Assembly (NCBI RefSeq): GCF_900105905.1
Contig: NZ_FNSV01000005.1
Location: forward strand, 3,720,001-3,784,000
DNA length: 64,000 nucleotides
From: Rhodococcus koreensis
GTDB taxonomy: Bacteria; Actinomycetota; Actinomycetes; Mycobacteriales; Mycobacteriaceae
Direction: 5' to 3'
Part shown: one piece after another, positions 18,873 through 27,918 of the stretch
Layout of the letters: each line of letters starts with the position of its first letter
How positions within the stretch are numbered: the stretch's first letter is position 1
Program-made: the position numbers and the translations under genes
Notes under the pieces: model-generated
What the model was told of the DNA's origin: nothing
Database searches by the model: none
What the model saw: the letters and a program-made list of their open reading frames with translations, nothing else

Positions 18873-19852
18873 AGCAGGGCTCCCATCAGGTCGAATGCGG
18901 AGCGGACCATGTCCGCGGTGGCGTCCGGGTCGGACATCAGCAACGGCACACTGGCCACGGCCACCCCGGGGACGTCGGCGGTGTCGGTGTCGTGGACCAG
19001 CCACCCGTCGAGGATCCCCGTGCCACTGCGCGCCCCGTACCAGCGCCCGATCGCCTCCGCGGAGGTTTCCACCCCGATCACGTCCAAACATTCGTCGGCC
19101 ATGCCGCGCAACGGTTTCCCGCCGACGATCGGCGACACCCCGACCACCCGCGCGGTGGTGGTGCGCAGCGCCCCCCGGATCCCCGGCACCGCCAGGATCG
19201 CGCCGACGCTGACCACCGGATTCGACGGCGCCAGCAACACGATGTCGGCGCCCTCGATCGCCTCCAGCACCCCCGGCGCCGGGGACGCCTGCTCGGCGCC
19301 GATGTGCGCGAAGCTGTGCGTCGGGACCTGCGCGCGGTGCCGAACCCACCACTCCTGGAAGTGGATCGCCCGCTGCTCCCCGTCCTCCGGGTCGGTGATC
19401 ACCACGTGAGTCTCACTCCGATCGTCGGTGACCGGCAGCAACGTCACCCCCGGCCGCCACCGGTTGCACAACGCCTCGGTGACCGCCGACAACGGATACC
19501 CCGTCCGCAGCATCTGGGAGCGGATCAGATGCGTCGCGATGTCCCGGTCGCCGAGCCCGAACCACTCCGGCTTCGCCCCGTACGCGGCGAGTTCTTCCTT
19601 CGCGTTCCAGGTTTCACCCGCATGCCCCCACCCCCGGACGGTGTCGATACCCCCGCCGAGGGTGTACATGCAGGTGTCCAGATCCGGGCAGATCCGCAAC
19701 CCGTGCATCCACACATCGTCACCGACATTGACCACCGCCGTGATCCGATGCGACGAACCCCCACCATCCGGCGCATCAACGCCGAGAAGCCGCCGCACCC
19801 CTTGCAGGAACCGGGCCCCACCGACCCCGCCAACCACTACAGTCACGTTCAC
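18869..19852 (-). CDS. fbiA: 2-phospho-L-lactate / phosphoenolpyruvyl transferase FbiA
   Basis: A 327-residue CofD/FbiA enzyme that transfers the phosphoenolpyruvate (or phospholactate) moiety from its GDP derivative to Fo, giving (dehydro)F420-0. Conserved features are VVGGVGGARFLQGV at the N-terminus, NVGDDVWMHGLRICPDLDT, MYTLGGGIDTVRGWGHAGE, and the substrate loop LAPSNPVVSVGAIL near 215. The start is GTG at 19852, directly after the MFS stop; a GTG two codons later is possible. It is coupled to fbiB. Confidence 0.95.
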   Translation of the reverse strand: MNVTVVVGGVGGARFLQGVRRLLGVDAPDGGGSSHRITAVVNVGDDVWMHGLRICPDLDTCMYTLGGGIDTVRGWGHAGETWNAKEELAAYGAKPEWFGLGDRDIATHLIRSQMLRTGYPLSAVTEALCNRWRPGVTLLPVTDDRSETHVVITDPEDGEQRAIHFQEWWVRHRAQVPTHSFAHIGAEQASPAPGVLEAIEGADIVLLAPSNPVVSVGAILAVPGIRGALRTTTARVVGVSPIVGGKPLRGMADECLDVIGVETSAEAIGRWYGARSGTGILDGWLVHDTDTADVPGVAVASVPLLMSDPDATADMVRSAFDLMGALL

Positions 19853-21109
19853 TCAGACCTCGGCTGGAGTGCTCGCCGTAACGGTGGTGTGGTCCTTCTC
19901 GGCCTTGCGCGCCGCCAGCGCGACAGCGCAGAGCAGTGCGGCGAACACCCCGATCCCAGAGAGGACCGAGAAGATGACGATCGGCGGCCGGCCCGCGAGA
20001 AGGCCGCCCAGGATCGGTCCACAGACACCACCGATCCGGCCCACTCCGGCAACGAATCCGAGAACGCTGGTGCGGATGTCGACGGGGAAGTAGGTGGCCA
20101 CGTAGCCGAAGACGATCGGCTGCGTTCCGCCCGTCCCCGCCCCGGCGAGGAACAGAAAGACGTAGAGAACGGGTGACGGCAGGTGTACCGCGAGGGTCAT
20201 GACGGCGACCGCGCCGACTGTGAACGCGGCGAGAACTGCGCGACGTTCTCCGAACTTGTCCGCAATCCAGGAACCTCCGGACGCACCGGTGGCGGCTCCG
20301 AGGCTGAAGATCACCAGAAAGACCAATGCGGATCCGAGGGAGTAACCGCTGGCCTTCATGATCTGCGGCAACCAGGTGAGCAGTCCGTACCACTGGATCT
20401 GGCCGCAGAAGGTCAGCGCGGTGAACACTGCCAGCGCTCCCCATCCGGTCGGTCCGAGATTCTTGAAGACGACACGCAAGGTGCGGCGGTCGGCCGCGCC
20501 GTCCGAACGCAGAGCGTTCGGCGTGGGTACCCACCGCCGGAGCTTCACCGCGGCGATCGGTACCACGGTCAGCAGGGGAAAAGCGCCCCCGACGAAGAAG
20601 ACGCCGCGCCAGCCCAGCACGTCGAGGAAGGCCAGGGCGGTGAGAGCGGCCAGGACGCCGCCAATGGGTATGCCGGCCAGGATCACGCCGTTGAGGAAGT
20701 TCTTCCGGTCTGCCGGTGCGACGCTCATCGTCACCGCGACCGCGGTGGGCACGACCCCGCCGAGGCCGAACCCTGCGAAGAACCGGGCGGCACCCAGCAG
20801 TTCGGCGGTGGGTGCCACGGCGCACAGCATCATGCCGACCGAGAACCAGCTGACGCAGAGCAGGAACAACCGCCGAACACCGTATCGGTCGGCGAGCACT
20901 CCGGCGGCGATGGATCCGATGCCCATCCCGAGGATCGCCGCACTGGCGATCACTCCGACCTGCGCGGTCGTCAGACCCCAATCTGCGTAGTGGAGTAAGT
21001 TCGGCGTCGCGGCACCGAAGATGGCGAGGTCGTAGCCGTCAGCGGCTATCGCGAGAAATGCCAGGGCGGCGACGCCCACATATGCAGGAAAGCTGAGCCG
21101 ATTGTTCAT
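19853..21109 (-). CDS. MFS transporter, aromatic-acid:H+ symporter-like
   Basis: A 418-residue major facilitator with about 12 membrane segments. The AAHS-type signature DGYDLAIFGAATP is in TM1, and ADRYGVRRLFLL is the cytoplasmic MFS motif after TM2. ATG 21109 is preceded by GAGGAG at the right spacing; longer in-frame starts are not supported. AAHS members import benzoate, hydroxybenzoate and related acids, so it may bring in the substrate of the adjacent F420 catabolic operons (inference). It abuts fbiA with no gap, so it may drive expression of fbiAB as well. Confidence 0.85.
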   Translation of the reverse strand: MNNRLSFPAYVGVAALAFLAIAADGYDLAIFGAATPNLLHYADWGLTTAQVGVIASAAILGMGIGSIAAGVLADRYGVRRLFLLCVSWFSVGMMLCAVAPTAELLGAARFFAGFGLGGVVPTAVAVTMSVAPADRKNFLNGVILAGIPIGGVLAALTALAFLDVLGWRGVFFVGGAFPLLTVVPIAAVKLRRWVPTPNALRSDGAADRRTLRVVFKNLGPTGWGALAVFTALTFCGQIQWYGLLTWLPQIMKASGYSLGSALVFLVIFSLGAATGASGGSWIADKFGERRAVLAAFTVGAVAVMTLAVHLPSPVLYVFLFLAGAGTGGTQPIVFGYVATYFPVDIRTSVLGFVAGVGRIGGVCGPILGGLLAGRPPIVIFSVLSGIGVFAALLCAVALAARKAEKDHTTVTASTPAEV

Positions 21110-21235
21110 GTGTCTCCTCGAAGAAAGTAAGGGAGCCGCTCTGAATACTGGTGGAGATGAAGAGAATCGACCATCGAGCACATTCCCACTCAGGCCGACC
21201 GAGAACACAGCGAGACACGCGATCGATGCTCGCGA

Positions 21236-21253
21236 GGTCACCGACAGGTCACC
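21236..21253. repeat. Direct repeat GGTCACC with 11-bp period upstream of MFS gene
   Basis: Two copies of GGTCACC at 21236-21242 and 21247-21253 lie 127 nt upstream of the MFS start, one helical turn apart, in the otherwise featureless 200-nt gap between fbiD and the transporter. They may be an activator site. Weak evidence. Confidence 0.25.
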
Positions 21254-21309
21254 CTCATCGAGCCGATCACCGCTGTATAGGGATGAAAATCAGTGCGCCG
21301 AAACGAAAG

Positions 21310-22041
21310 TCAGGGCGCCACCGAGGAAGAGCCGGACCGCTGCCGCGCCGACATCCGATCGAACGGGTGACCCAGACTGCGCAGCACGGCGCCCAGCGCG
21401 GCACCGGGATGTCCCAGTGCGGCGTCCAGCAGGTCGTCGAGATCGTCGACGTCCCGCCGCAGGGACTCGATGTTCGGGTCGAGCGTCTCCACCGCCCCGG
21501 AGCCCAGGTGCGCCAGCCGCGAGCGCTCCCCGAATTCCGGATCGAGGTCGACGCCCTCGGAGGCCGTCAGAAGACTTGTCCCCTCGCGTCTTCGGTCCGC
21601 CACGAATGTGCGCTCGTGCCGCCCGGCCACCTTCAGCGCGACGTCCAGGTCCTCGCTGCGAAGGCTCGGAAGATCGGCGGGCAGTCCCGCCAGCCGGCAG
21701 CGCGGCCACCACTCGCGGGCCCGGCGCCCACCTTCGCGCAGGGCGGCGTTCATGCCCGGCGTGCCCGGCAATACGAGTGGGACGACACCCGGCGACCGCA
21801 CGTGGGCCGCGTCCTGAATCCGGTCGACGACAACGAGCACCGCCTCCACCTGCGAGGCAGCCCGAACCGCAGAGACGGTGTCTCGGAACATTGCGCGAAC
21901 CACCGCCTGCCGGGCCTCCGGCCGGAGCAGGAGCCGGGATTTCGCCGACGTGATGTCCCGCTGGGGAATCACGGCCACCCACGGCCCGCGGGGACCTCGA
22001 CTGCGGGTTCCACCACTCTCGGGAGCTGGATGTGCGGTCAC
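21310..22041 (-). CDS. fbiD: Phosphoenolpyruvate/phospholactate guanylyltransferase FbiD (CofC)
   Basis: A 243-residue nucleotidyltransferase that makes the GDP-activated three-carbon donor used by FbiA. Features are WVAVIPQRDITSAKSRL (NTP-binding N-terminus with the conserved K-S-R-L), VLVVVDRIQDA, and LPADLPSLRSEDLDVAL, where the Asp of ADLP binds metal. The start is GTG 22041, overlapping the fbiC stop (GTGA). It is the last gene of the operon starting at 27497. In mycobacteria fbiD stands alone (Rv2983); here it is tied to fbiC inside a catabolic operon. Confidence 0.9.
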   Translation of the reverse strand: MTAHPAPESGGTRSRGPRGPWVAVIPQRDITSAKSRLLLRPEARQAVVRAMFRDTVSAVRAASQVEAVLVVVDRIQDAAHVRSPGVVPLVLPGTPGMNAALREGGRRAREWWPRCRLAGLPADLPSLRSEDLDVALKVAGRHERTFVADRRREGTSLLTASEGVDLDPEFGERSRLAHLGSGAVETLDPNIESLRRDVDDLDDLLDAALGHPGAALGAVLRSLGHPFDRMSARQRSGSSSVAP

Positions 22042-24596
22042 TGGCCGACCATCCCGACGGCGAGCGGCAGCACGGACCTCGCCCTGTCGTCGAACCGTTC
22101 GGCTGCGGCGGTTCGTTCGGCGTCGACGGCTTCGTATGTGGTGGTGCGCTGCCGGGCAGGTCGGCCTGCCGCCGCGGCCATGTTGGTGATGTCGGCGATG
22201 GTCTTCATCGATCCGTTGGTCGAACCGGCCATCCTGCTGATGGTTTCCTCCATCAGGGTGCCGCCGAGGTCGTTGACGCCACCGCGAAGCAGTTCCACGC
22301 ATTCGTCCGGACCGAGCTTGACCCACGAGCACTGGATGTTGTCGATCTGACCGTGCAACATCAACCGCGCCAATGCGTGTACCGCGCGGTTGTCCCGTCG
22401 GGTCGGGCCCGGCCTCGCCAGACCTGCGAGGTAGATGGGTGAACTCTGGTGCACGAACGGCAGCGGAACGAACTCCGTGAAGCCGCCCGTCTCCCGCTGA
22501 ATGTCCAGCAGCACGCGAAGGTGACCGACCCAGTGCCGGGGCTCGTCCACGTGCCCGTACATCATCGTCGCGGTGGTGCGGATCCCGAGCTCGTGCGCGG
22601 TCTTGACTACCCGAATCCACTCGGCCGCAGGCAGTTTGCCCTTGGTGAGCACCCACCGGATCTCGTCGTCCAGGATCTCGGCGGCGGTGCCCGGCACGGA
22701 ATCGAGCCCGGCGTTGCGCGCCTCGGTCAGCCACTCGGCCACCGAGATGCCCATGCGCGACGCCCCGCTCACGATCTCCATCGGCGAGAACGCATGGAGG
22801 TGGATCTTCGGGGCCCGGCGTTTCGCCTCGGCGGCCAGGTCCAGATGAATGGTGCTGGGGAGACCGGGATCGATCCCGCCCTGCATGCAGATCTCGGTGG
22901 CGCCGACGTCCCAGGCCTGGGCGATCCGGTCCCCCACCTCGGAGACGGAGAGCCGGTACGAATCAGCGTCGCTGGCGCGCTGCGCGAACGCGCAGAATCG
23001 ACAGCCGGTGTAGCAGACGTTACTGAAGTTGACGTTCCGGTTGACGACGTAGGTCACCGCGTCGCCCACCGTCGACTGCCGGACCTGGTCCGCCAAGGCG
23101 CACAAGGCATCCAGATCGGCGCCGTCGCAGTGGATGAGCGCCAGCGCCTCGTCGTCGCTGAGACCCGCGGGGTCCCGCTCGGCCGTGCGCAAGGCGGCGA
23201 GCACCTCACCGCCCAGGCGGGGATGGGCGCCGGCCGCCGCGCGTGCGTTCATCTCCTCGCCGAGTACCGTCCAGTCACCGAACGCGTTCGCGAAGTCGCT
23301 GCGGGTATCGGTACGACGCCCTTCCGCGTCGATCTCGAGGTGCAGATCGGTTCGGCCACTGGATTCTACGGGCGCGGCATCCTGCCACGGCCGGCCCTCC
23401 GGAAGCACGTCCGCGGCCAGACCGGTCTCCGGGTCGGCGAGCGCCAGCAGGTGCGGCCGGACCCGGGCGTCGATCCACGGATCTCCCGCGAGGACGTACT
23501 GCGGTTGGACGGCGAGGCGCTCCCGGAGCTCGAAACCGGCGGCAGCGCTCAGTTCACGGAGCCGGTCGATCTCCGGCCAGGGGCGTTCGGGGTTCACGTG
23601 GTCGGGGGTCAGCGGCGACACCCCACCCCAGTCGTCGATGCCCGCCGCCAACAGCCGGCGCAGCTCACCCGGCTCCGACAGATTGGGTGGGGCCTGCAGG
23701 CGCATCGAAGGTCCGAGGAGGATGCGTGCCACCGCGATCGTGGCCAGGTACTCCTCGTGGTCTGCATCGTTGGCGGACCGCATCGCGGTGTCGGGCTTGG
23801 CGCGGAAGTTCTGGACGATCACTTCCTGGATGGAGCCGTACTGCTTTGCGATCCGGCGGATCTGGAGGATGGACTCCACCCGATCGGCGTACGACTCGCC
23901 GATCCCCACCAGGATCCCGGTCGTGAAGGGGATGTTGGTGCGGGACGCGTCCTCGATGCAGGCCAGTCGGACGGCGGGATCCTTGTCCGGGGAGCCGTAG
24001 TGGCAGCCGCCGGGCTCTGCCCACAGCGAGCGGGCCGTGCTCTCGAGCATCAGTCCCATGGAACCGGCCACCGGCTTGAGGCGTTGGAGTTCCGCCCAGC
24101 TCATGACCCCCGGGTTCAGATGGGGCACCAGGCCGGTCTCCTCGAGGACCAGCACCGCCATGGCCCGCACGTAGGACAGTGTGTCGGCGTAGCCGCGCGA
24201 CTCGAGCCAGTCGCGGGCGGCGTCCCACCGATCCTCGGGCCGGTCGCCCAGCGTGAAAAGCGCTTCCTTGCAGCCCATCCGGGCGCTCGCACGGGCGATC
24301 TCGAGCACCTGGTCGGGAGAGAGGAACGGCTCGTCGACCCGCCCGGGGGTCGTTGCGAAGGTGCAGTAGTGGCAGCGGTCGCGACACAGGCGGGTGAGCG
24401 GTATGAACACTTTCCGGCTGTAGGTCACCACCCCCGGGCGGCCTGCGTCGAACAGGCCCGCCGACCGGACGCCCGCGGCGACCTCGCACAGTCGGTCGAG
24501 GTCGGCGCCGCGCGCACCGAGGAGGGCCTCGGCTTCACCGGCGTCGATGGTCTTGCCGGCGCTCGCCCGCGCGAGTGCGCGCCTCAGACCCGTCAC
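22038..24596 (-). CDS. fbiC: 7,8-didemethyl-8-hydroxy-5-deazariboflavin (Fo) synthase FbiC
   Basis: A 852-residue two-module radical SAM enzyme that builds Fo from 5-amino-6-ribitylaminouracil and tyrosine. The CofG-like N-terminal half carries CRDRCHYCTF (CxxxCxxC) near residue 72. The CofH-like half carries CYTGCRFCAF near residue 525. Both [4Fe-4S] sites are intact, and the length equals mycobacterial FbiC. The start is GTG 24596, overlapping the acyl-CoA dehydrogenase stop. Its location between acyl-CoA dehydrogenase and fbiD in a catabolic operon is unusual and implies induction of cofactor supply with the pathway. Confidence 0.95.
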   Translation of the reverse strand: MTGLRRALARASAGKTIDAGEAEALLGARGADLDRLCEVAAGVRSAGLFDAGRPGVVTYSRKVFIPLTRLCRDRCHYCTFATTPGRVDEPFLSPDQVLEIARASARMGCKEALFTLGDRPEDRWDAARDWLESRGYADTLSYVRAMAVLVLEETGLVPHLNPGVMSWAELQRLKPVAGSMGLMLESTARSLWAEPGGCHYGSPDKDPAVRLACIEDASRTNIPFTTGILVGIGESYADRVESILQIRRIAKQYGSIQEVIVQNFRAKPDTAMRSANDADHEEYLATIAVARILLGPSMRLQAPPNLSEPGELRRLLAAGIDDWGGVSPLTPDHVNPERPWPEIDRLRELSAAAGFELRERLAVQPQYVLAGDPWIDARVRPHLLALADPETGLAADVLPEGRPWQDAAPVESSGRTDLHLEIDAEGRRTDTRSDFANAFGDWTVLGEEMNARAAAGAHPRLGGEVLAALRTAERDPAGLSDDEALALIHCDGADLDALCALADQVRQSTVGDAVTYVVNRNVNFSNVCYTGCRFCAFAQRASDADSYRLSVSEVGDRIAQAWDVGATEICMQGGIDPGLPSTIHLDLAAEAKRRAPKIHLHAFSPMEIVSGASRMGISVAEWLTEARNAGLDSVPGTAAEILDDEIRWVLTKGKLPAAEWIRVVKTAHELGIRTTATMMYGHVDEPRHWVGHLRVLLDIQRETGGFTEFVPLPFVHQSSPIYLAGLARPGPTRRDNRAVHALARLMLHGQIDNIQCSWVKLGPDECVELLRGGVNDLGGTLMEETISRMAGSTNGSMKTIADITNMAAAAGRPARQRTTTYEAVDAERTAAAERFDDRARSVLPLAVGMVGQ

Positions 24597-25756
24597 CTGC
24601 TCGCTCCTGTCCCCAAGCCCATCGACCGGGCGATGAAGTCGAGCTGCACCGAGGGCGGCCCCGCCACGACACGGGCGATGATCCCGTCGGAGTGGTGCAT
24701 CGGCAGGGCATGGTCGCGCACGTAGCCGTAGGCGCCCTGGATCTGCATCGCCAGCGCGGAGGCCTCTGCGTAGAGCTGACCGGAGAGGAACTTCGCCATG
24801 GTGCTCTCCACCTCGCACGGCAGACCCGCGTCGAAGAGGTCGGCCGAACGGCGCACGGCGCATCGGGCCGCGTCGAGCCTGACGAACATCTCGGCGAGGG
24901 GCAAGGTCACGCCCTGGTAGGTCGACAGTGCCTTGCCGAACTGCTCGCGCTCGTTGGCGTAGTGGACCGTCAGGTCGAGCACCGCGGCCACGCTGCCCAG
25001 GAAGCCGGAGCTGATCATGATGCGTTCGAGCACCAGGCGTTCCTTGAGGATCTGCCATCCTTCACCGGGCTCACCCAGCACCGCCGTCGCCGGGAGGGTG
25101 ACGTCGCGCAGGAAGACCTCGTAGATGCCGCTGATGTTCCGTCCCAGCGCCGGCATCCGGCGGACCTCGACACCCGGATGGTCGACCGGGACGAGGAATA
25201 CGCCGAGCTGGTCGCGCTTGCGGCCACCGCCGCCCACCCGGGCGACGAGTTCCATCACCGCGCCGGGCAGGCCCGCGCCTTCGCAGTAGGTCTTCTGGCC
25301 GTTGAGAACCCAACCGTCCCCGACCTTCTCGGCGCGAGTGGCCACGCTGGCCGCGTCGGAGCCCACGTCGGGTTCGCTGACCGCGATCGACAGGCGCGCG
25401 TCGCCGGCCAGCACCGGGGCACCGTACGTCTCCTGCTGCTCGGGCGTGCCCCAGCGGTGGATGTCGCGCAGCCCGCTGAGGTTCAGGTTGAACAGGGCCA
25501 CGAGGTCGGAGCTCGCCTTGCCGATCTCCTCACAGAGCGTGATCAGCAGGCCGGCCGTACCGTCGACGTCCTCGTCTCCGGCCACCACGTCGTACCACCC
25601 GAGGCGGGCGATCTCGCGGAACAGGTGCTCGGGGTACGTCCCCGCCTCGTCCCAGATTCGCACGTCGAGCGCGGGAGCGTGTCGGGCCAGGAACGCCCGG
25701 GCCGTGGTGCGCAGGTGCGCCTGCTCGTCGGTCTGGATGTGGATGCTGGTGGTCAT
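24593..25756 (-). CDS. Acyl-CoA dehydrogenase
   Basis: A 387-residue flavoprotein that introduces an alpha,beta double bond into an acyl-CoA. It has the N-terminal helical domain, the FAD-contacting IAVSEPDVGSDAASVATRAE near 130, and VLNGQKTYCEGAG. The usual medium-chain catalytic Glu site (YEGT-type loop) reads VVAGPP here. A Glu in VLERIMISSGFLG sits where isovaleryl-CoA and long-chain acyl-CoA dehydrogenases place their base, so catalysis may follow that mode (inference). ATG 25756 overlaps the enoyl-CoA hydratase stop. The substrate is unknown. Confidence 0.88.
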   Translation of the reverse strand: MTTSIHIQTDEQAHLRTTARAFLARHAPALDVRIWDEAGTYPEHLFREIARLGWYDVVAGDEDVDGTAGLLITLCEEIGKASSDLVALFNLNLSGLRDIHRWGTPEQQETYGAPVLAGDARLSIAVSEPDVGSDAASVATRAEKVGDGWVLNGQKTYCEGAGLPGAVMELVARVGGGGRKRDQLGVFLVPVDHPGVEVRRMPALGRNISGIYEVFLRDVTLPATAVLGEPGEGWQILKERLVLERIMISSGFLGSVAAVLDLTVHYANEREQFGKALSTYQGVTLPLAEMFVRLDAARCAVRRSADLFDAGLPCEVESTMAKFLSGQLYAEASALAMQIQGAYGYVRDHALPMHHSDGIIARVVAGPPSVQLDFIARSMGLGTGASR

Positions 25757-26451
25757 GATTGCCTTTCGAGGGTGTTCGGTAGAGAGGTCCGCTTCCAGGC
25801 GGAGAGCCCTGTTTTGAGATCGCGCAACAGCTCGGGCGGAAGAACCGCGAGTCGGGCGGCCGTCTCGCGCGCCGTCACGTCGAGCGAATCCTCGGGAACG
25901 ACGTCCACCAGACCGAGCCCGGCGAGGTCGTCGGCGACGAAGCGCTCGTTCAGGGCCAGGAGCCGCAGTGCCCGCGCCGGGCCGACGGCGGCCTCGAGTC
26001 GGCGCACCGTGCTGTCGGGTGGCGGGAACCCGAGTGGGAGCTCGGGGAATCGGAACGTAGCGGCAGGTGAGGCCAGGGTGATGTCCGCGGCCGCGGCTAT
26101 GGCCCAGCCGGCGCCGACCGCGGCGCCCTGGACCGCGACCACTGCGGCCGGGTAGTCGCCGATCAGGTCGAGGCTTTCCTCGATCAGCCGGCGCCGGAGA
26201 CCCGGGCGGCCGGTCGCGGTGCCGTCGTCCGAACGCACGTCGGCTCCTGCACAGAACGCGGGTCCCTCCGCCCGCACGAGAAGGACATCGACGGCCGCGC
26301 GTTTTCCCTCGGCAAGTGCGGAGACGAACGCCTCGAGCAGGGGGACGTCGAGGGCGTTGCGTGCCTCGGGACGATTGAGTGTCAGGACGACCAGACCGTC
26401 GTGGTGCTCGGCCAGGCACAAGTCCAGGGCTACTTCCCTATTCGCGCTCAT
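25753..26451 (-). CDS. Enoyl-CoA hydratase/isomerase family protein
   Basis: A 232-residue crotonase-fold protein, slightly short for the family (~255). It has LNRPEARNALDVPLLEAF and the oxyanion-hole strands FCAGADVRSDD near 70 and VAVQGAAVGAGWAIAAAADI near 110. The residue set does not decide between hydratase, isomerase or hydrolase activity. It is coupled by 4-nt overlaps to the LLM gene upstream and acyl-CoA dehydrogenase downstream, and probably acts on the acyl-CoA made by the latter. Confidence 0.88.
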   Translation of the reverse strand: MSANREVALDLCLAEHHDGLVVLTLNRPEARNALDVPLLEAFVSALAEGKRAAVDVLLVRAEGPAFCAGADVRSDDGTATGRPGLRRRLIEESLDLIGDYPAAVVAVQGAAVGAGWAIAAAADITLASPAATFRFPELPLGFPPPDSTVRRLEAAVGPARALRLLALNERFVADDLAGLGLVDVVPEDSLDVTARETAARLAVLPPELLRDLKTGLSAWKRTSLPNTLERQS

Positions 26452-27497
26452 CGGAGCTCCGGCAGGACCTGGGAGGTGAGCAGCTCGACTGCCTCACGGG
26501 GATCGGGGCCGACCGGGGCACCGATGTAGGCCTCCGTGAATCCGGCGTCCTCCGCGTACTCGAGCAGCTCGGCCAGCGCCTCGATGCAGTCGCCCGGTGT
26601 GCCGGACACGACGAGCTGGTCCGCGACTTCCTGCGGGAGAAGGTCGGCAGCGGCGTCCACGCCGTCACCGGCTTTGAGCGCCGCTCGGGTGGCGGCGTAG
26701 TCGGACGGCTCGAAGCCCACCCGGTGCAGGTTCTCCGGAGGCTGCTGACTCACGATGAGTGTGGCCTGTCGCCGCGCCGCCGCGCAGGCGCTGTCCCGGT
26801 CCGCGGAGACGGACAGATTGACACCGTAGATCCGGGTGAACTCTCCCCGCTGGCTGCGCTGTCGTCCCCGGTCGAGCGAATCGAGGTTGCTCACCGCGTC
26901 GAACTGGCCGCTGCGGAAGGCCGCGAGGCTGTGCGCCGGGAAGTTGCTGGCGCAGATGACGCCGTCGGCAAGCTCGCCGGCCATCTCCAGTACTTTCGGT
27001 CCGGCGCCGGCGACCACGACGCGCACGTCGGGCTTGCTCGTCCAGGAGAACGACGCCCGAGCATCCTCACGCAATCCGAGGCCTGCGCAGATCTGGGGGT
27101 AGTCACCCATTCGGATCGCGTCGCCCTGCCAGAGAAGTCGGCACATCGCAATGAACTCGGCCACCCGCTCGATCGGATTCTGCAGCGACATGAGCGCACT
27201 CACCAACCCACCCCCGGTGCCGATTCCCATGCTGACCCGGCGTCCTTCGGGCATGAATTCCGCGAGGGTGGCCATGCTGGACGCCATCTCGAGCGGGTTG
27301 CGTCCGAAGGGGAACGTCACCGCCGTGCCGACGCCCGCGCCGGTGCGCGCAGCGATGGCGCCGAGGAGAACCGCAACGCCTCGGGACTGGAGTTGGTCAC
27401 TGAGCCAGACGGTCTCGAAACTCCGAGCAGCGATCTCTGCCACTTCCACCATCTGTGGCCCGTCAGCCCAGCCGTGAAGCTGGATTCCTTTGATCAT
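26448..27497 (-). CDS. LLM-class flavin/F420-dependent oxidoreductase
   Basis: 349 residues from ATG 27497. An ATG at 27512 exists, but 27497 has the better AAGAGAAG ribosome site and the same distance to the operator as the other regulon operon. It has a luciferase-like monooxygenase TIM barrel with IKGIQLHGWADGPQMVEVAEIA, GVGTAVTFPFGRNPLEMASS and RRVSMGIGTGGG, resembling F420-dependent methylene-H4MPT reductase/dehydrogenase-like enzymes rather than FMN monooxygenases. It leads the operon LLM-hydratase-dehydrogenase-fbiC-fbiD, so F420 use is strongly suggested. It may perform hydride transfer to a ring or enone substrate (inference). Confidence 0.85.
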   Translation of the reverse strand: MIKGIQLHGWADGPQMVEVAEIAARSFETVWLSDQLQSRGVAVLLGAIAARTGAGVGTAVTFPFGRNPLEMASSMATLAEFMPEGRRVSMGIGTGGGLVSALMSLQNPIERVAEFIAMCRLLWQGDAIRMGDYPQICAGLGLREDARASFSWTSKPDVRVVVAGAGPKVLEMAGELADGVICASNFPAHSLAAFRSGQFDAVSNLDSLDRGRQRSQRGEFTRIYGVNLSVSADRDSACAAARRQATLIVSQQPPENLHRVGFEPSDYAATRAALKAGDGVDAAADLLPQEVADQLVVSGTPGDCIEALAELLEYAEDAGFTEAYIGAPVGPDPREAVELLTSQVLPELR

Positions 27498-27517
27498 GGA
27501 ACTTCTCTTCATGATAT

Positions 27518-27571
27518 TGAACTCGAATCACTATATGGAACAGATTAGGGGCAGGATGCGGCGACGGTCAA
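27518..27571 (-). promoter_or_regulatory. Promoter and 24-bp operator of the LLM-fbiC-fbiD operon
   Basis: On the minus strand, TTGACC (27571-27566) and TAATCT (27547-27542) lie 18 nt apart. They are followed directly by a 24-bp element (27541-27518) beginning GTTCCATATA and ending AGTTCA, 20 nt before ATG 27497. The element recurs at 35329-35352 and 40723-40746 in the same position relative to promoter and gene. This suggests a repressor site just downstream of the promoter. Confidence 0.65.
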
Positions 27572-27600
27572 GAGTCGGGCCCAACCTCTTCGGGCGCCGC

Positions 27601-27918
27601 TCAGGGCCGGGCGTACGCCGGAGTGACCAGGAACGTGCTTCGAATCTCCGAGATCAGCGGCCCGTCGCTCTCCGTGCGCGCCTTCACCGCGAGCCACCGA
27701 GGATCGGTCTGGAACCGTGCCCAGTGCGCGTCCGCGGCCTCGGCGTCGGGGAAGGCCACCAGGTACACGATCCGGCCGCGGTTGCCCGCCTCGTGCCAGA
27801 AGCCGTCGACCTGCAGCCCGAATTCCGCGAACAGGGCCAGGGTCTCGTCGGCGAACCTGCGATGAAGGTCGTCGGCGCGGCCCGGTAGAGCGATGTACTC
27901 ACGCAGCTCGTGGATCAT
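27601..27918 (-). CDS. NIPSNAP-family protein
   Basis: 105 residues (MIHELREYIALPGRADDLHR...). A dimeric alpha/beta barrel of the NIPSNAP/EthD-like superfamily, with the typical start xLRxYxxxPG and FWHEAGNRGRIVYLVAFPDAEA. Such small proteins in catabolic operons are often isomerases, accessory oxygenases or binding proteins; the role here is unknown. ATG 27918 overlaps the end of the reductase gene by 20 nt; a start at 27924 is also possible. It is probably the last gene of the operon starting at 35307. Confidence 0.75.
   Translation of the reverse strand: MIHELREYIALPGRADDLHRRFADETLALFAEFGLQVDGFWHEAGNRGRIVYLVAFPDAEAADAHWARFQTDPRWLAVKARTESDGPLISEIRSTFLVTPAYARP

Noticed and set aside
16095..19409. 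A 1104-codon plus-strand open frame
   Set aside because: It is antisense to malic enzyme, fbiB and fbiA; low-complexity Arg/Gly/Asp translation with no domain.
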